Shown here piece by piece: positions 5,382 to 6,179 of a DNA stretch of 6,179 nt. The stretch is from an uncultured bacterium (GTDB taxonomy: Bacteria > Actinomycetota > Actinomycetes > S36-B12). Location: the NCBI GenBank assembly GCA_903908025.1, contig CAIVQM010000174.1, forward strand, positions 1 to 6,179. The letters run 5' to 3'. Within the stretch, counting starts at the first letter, position 1, and the number at the start of each line of letters is the position of its first letter. A program made the translations under genes and the position numbers. Under the pieces are notes generated by a model that worked only from the letters and a program-made list of their open reading frames with translations, had not been told where the DNA came from and ran no database searches.

Positions 5382-6179
5382 TCAGCGAGCAGTCGACTTA
5401 ACCGTCCGGCCGGCCTCGCTGGCAGCCGGTGCCAGCGGATCCCGCAACTCCCACACCGGTCCGCGCTCCGCACCCAGCGCGCCCCGCATGATCACCGTCC
5501 GTCGGTCCTCCCGGACGGAGACCGAGAGACCACCGGCCAGGGGGGCGTCGCGTCCGTCCGTGGATCCCGGCAGCTCCCAGAACCCATGGCTCGCATCACC
5601 GTGCCGGCGTCCGGCCCGATGATGCATGGTCCCCGAGACCCAGGCGATCACCGATGTGTGCGCCAGCAGGATGGACGACACCTCGGCACCCAGAACCCGC
5701 GCCGGCTCACCTGGTCCGCTCGCGTCACTGCTCATCGTCAGGCTTGAGTCATGGCTGGCAATCACGAGGTACCGGTCCTTCGACGAATCCAGTTGGCGCA
5801 CCAGCCACAAGGCCTGATCGGAGTCGAACGATCCGCCCACGCCGCCCGACGGGTTGGCCGAGTCGAACGCGAGGACGCGCACCGGTCCGACATCCATGGC
5901 AGCGGCCCGCGGCCCCGGCATCCGCGCACCGAGCCGCGCCTGCGGTGACCCGATCCGCAGCCGGAAGCGGGCGATCTCCTGCACCTGCCATTGGCGGGTC
6001 TGGAGGAACTGTGCGTCCTCAGGGGGCATCGAGATCGGCTGGAACTTGGTGCCGTTGTCGAGCACGACGATGTCGTGGGCGTTGTCGATACCGGCGTTCT
6101 TCTCGCGCCACCGGTTCTTGGTGGCGTCTGCCTGCTCTTGGGTGATCTTGCGGTCGGTCTGCAGGACACCTGAGAGCAG
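5382..6179 (-). CDS. Chimeric partial ORF: HK97-type phage portal protein segment joined to metallophosphoesterase C-terminus
   Basis: This ORF is open at the window edge, so its 5' end is missing; it ends at TGA (5384-5382), leaving 265 visible residues. Residues 1-72 (6179-5964) read like the C-terminal half of an HK97-family portal protein, the dodecameric DNA gate of tailed phages. The tell-tale stretches are SGVLQTDRKITQEQA, VVLDNGTKFQPISMPPEDAQ and FLQTRQWQVQEIARF. The family normally continues with FRVPPH..IG, but here it changes to RLRIGSPQARL. From about residue 95 (5897) the protein resembles the end of the actinobacterial PPA1498-type metallophosphoesterases: MDVGPVRVLAFDSANPSGG, LVIASHDSS, RVLGAEV, VIAWVSGTMH and GFWEL. 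The N-terminal metal-binding motifs expected of a phosphoesterase are absent, and the usual GHxH motif reads GTMH, so activity is doubtful. Both family assignments come from remembered motifs. The joined product may be a pseudogene, a recombination scar or an assembly chimera. Confidence 0.6.
   Translation of the reverse strand: MLSGVLQTDRKITQEQADATKNRWREKNAGIDNAHDIVVLDNGTKFQPISMPPEDAQFLQTRQWQVQEIARFRLRIGSPQARLGARMPGPRAAAMDVGPVRVLAFDSANPSGGVGGSFDSDQALWLVRQLDSSKDRYLVIASHDSSLTMSSDASGPGEPARVLGAEVSSILLAHTSVIAWVSGTMHHRAGRRHGDASHGFWELPGSTDGRDAPLAGGLSVSVREDRRTVIMRGALGAERGPVWELRDPLAPAASEAGRTVKSTAR
5958..5968 (-). other. Apparent junction between portal-like and phosphoesterase-side sequence
   Basis: Portal-like similarity holds through the residues EIARF (F codon at 5966-5964) and stops there. 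No continuation of the portal motif FRVPPH appears in the other two frames of this strand just downstream, so a simple frameshift does not explain the loss. Recognisable phosphoesterase sequence begins about 65 bases further on, and the stretch between (roughly 5963-5900) is assigned to neither family. The exact breakpoint is an inference from motif loss. Confidence 0.4.

Noticed and set aside
5318..5473. Longer ACR3 frame starting inside the preceding ORF
   Set aside because: The added residues do not resemble ACR3 and overlap another coding frame; AAGGAG lies directly before ATG 5317.
1..6179. CRISPR arrays, tRNA or rRNA genes, IS elements, riboswitches
   Set aside because: No regularly spaced repeats, cloverleaf sequences, transposase motifs or conserved aptamer cores were seen; the gaps between genes are at most 128 bases.

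Overview
The window is GC-rich, with mostly G/C-ending third codon positions. All convincing genes lie on the minus strand, so they read from position 6179 down to 1. An actinobacterial (high-GC Gram-positive) origin is likely. The evidence is direct repeats of the Streptomyces/Mycobacterium PhoP 'PHO box' type (GTTCACC units spaced 11 bp apart), strong AAGGAG ribosome binding sites, a GTG start, a PstA with an N-terminal membrane extension, and a metallophosphoesterase fragment resembling an actinobacterial family. Genus cannot be read from the sequence.

Layout in transcription order: (1) 6179-5382, an ORF entering from the window edge. Its first ~72 visible residues look like an HK97-type phage portal protein, and it then continues in frame into the C-terminal part of a metallophosphoesterase. 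(2) 5381-5318, a short leader with an inverted repeat. (3) 5317-4223, an ACR3-family arsenite efflux permease. (4) 4259-4227, three tandem 11-bp PHO-box units lying inside the last codons of the ACR3 gene. (5) 4165-3206 pstC, 3209-2124 pstA and 2110-1259 pstB, tightly packed. (6) A 128-bp leader with two more GTTCACC motifs, then 1130-75 pstS, which is the last gene rather than the first. (7) Positions 1-74 hold no complete gene and only weak hints of a neighbour or terminator.

Together, PstS captures phosphate outside the membrane, PstC and PstA form the channel, and PstB supplies ATP hydrolysis. The PHO-box repeats suggest induction by PhoR-PhoP under phosphate limitation. Arsenate is a phosphate analogue that enters through phosphate transporters, so an arsenite exporter directly upstream fits functionally as a protective partner. 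Neither an arsenate reductase nor an arsR regulator is visible here, and no phoU is present.

I see no clearly new biological system. The items most worth checking are the in-frame portal/phosphoesterase chimera at about 5965, the PhoP site embedded in the ACR3 coding sequence, and a PstS that lacks a lipobox and has a changed phosphate-loop residue.
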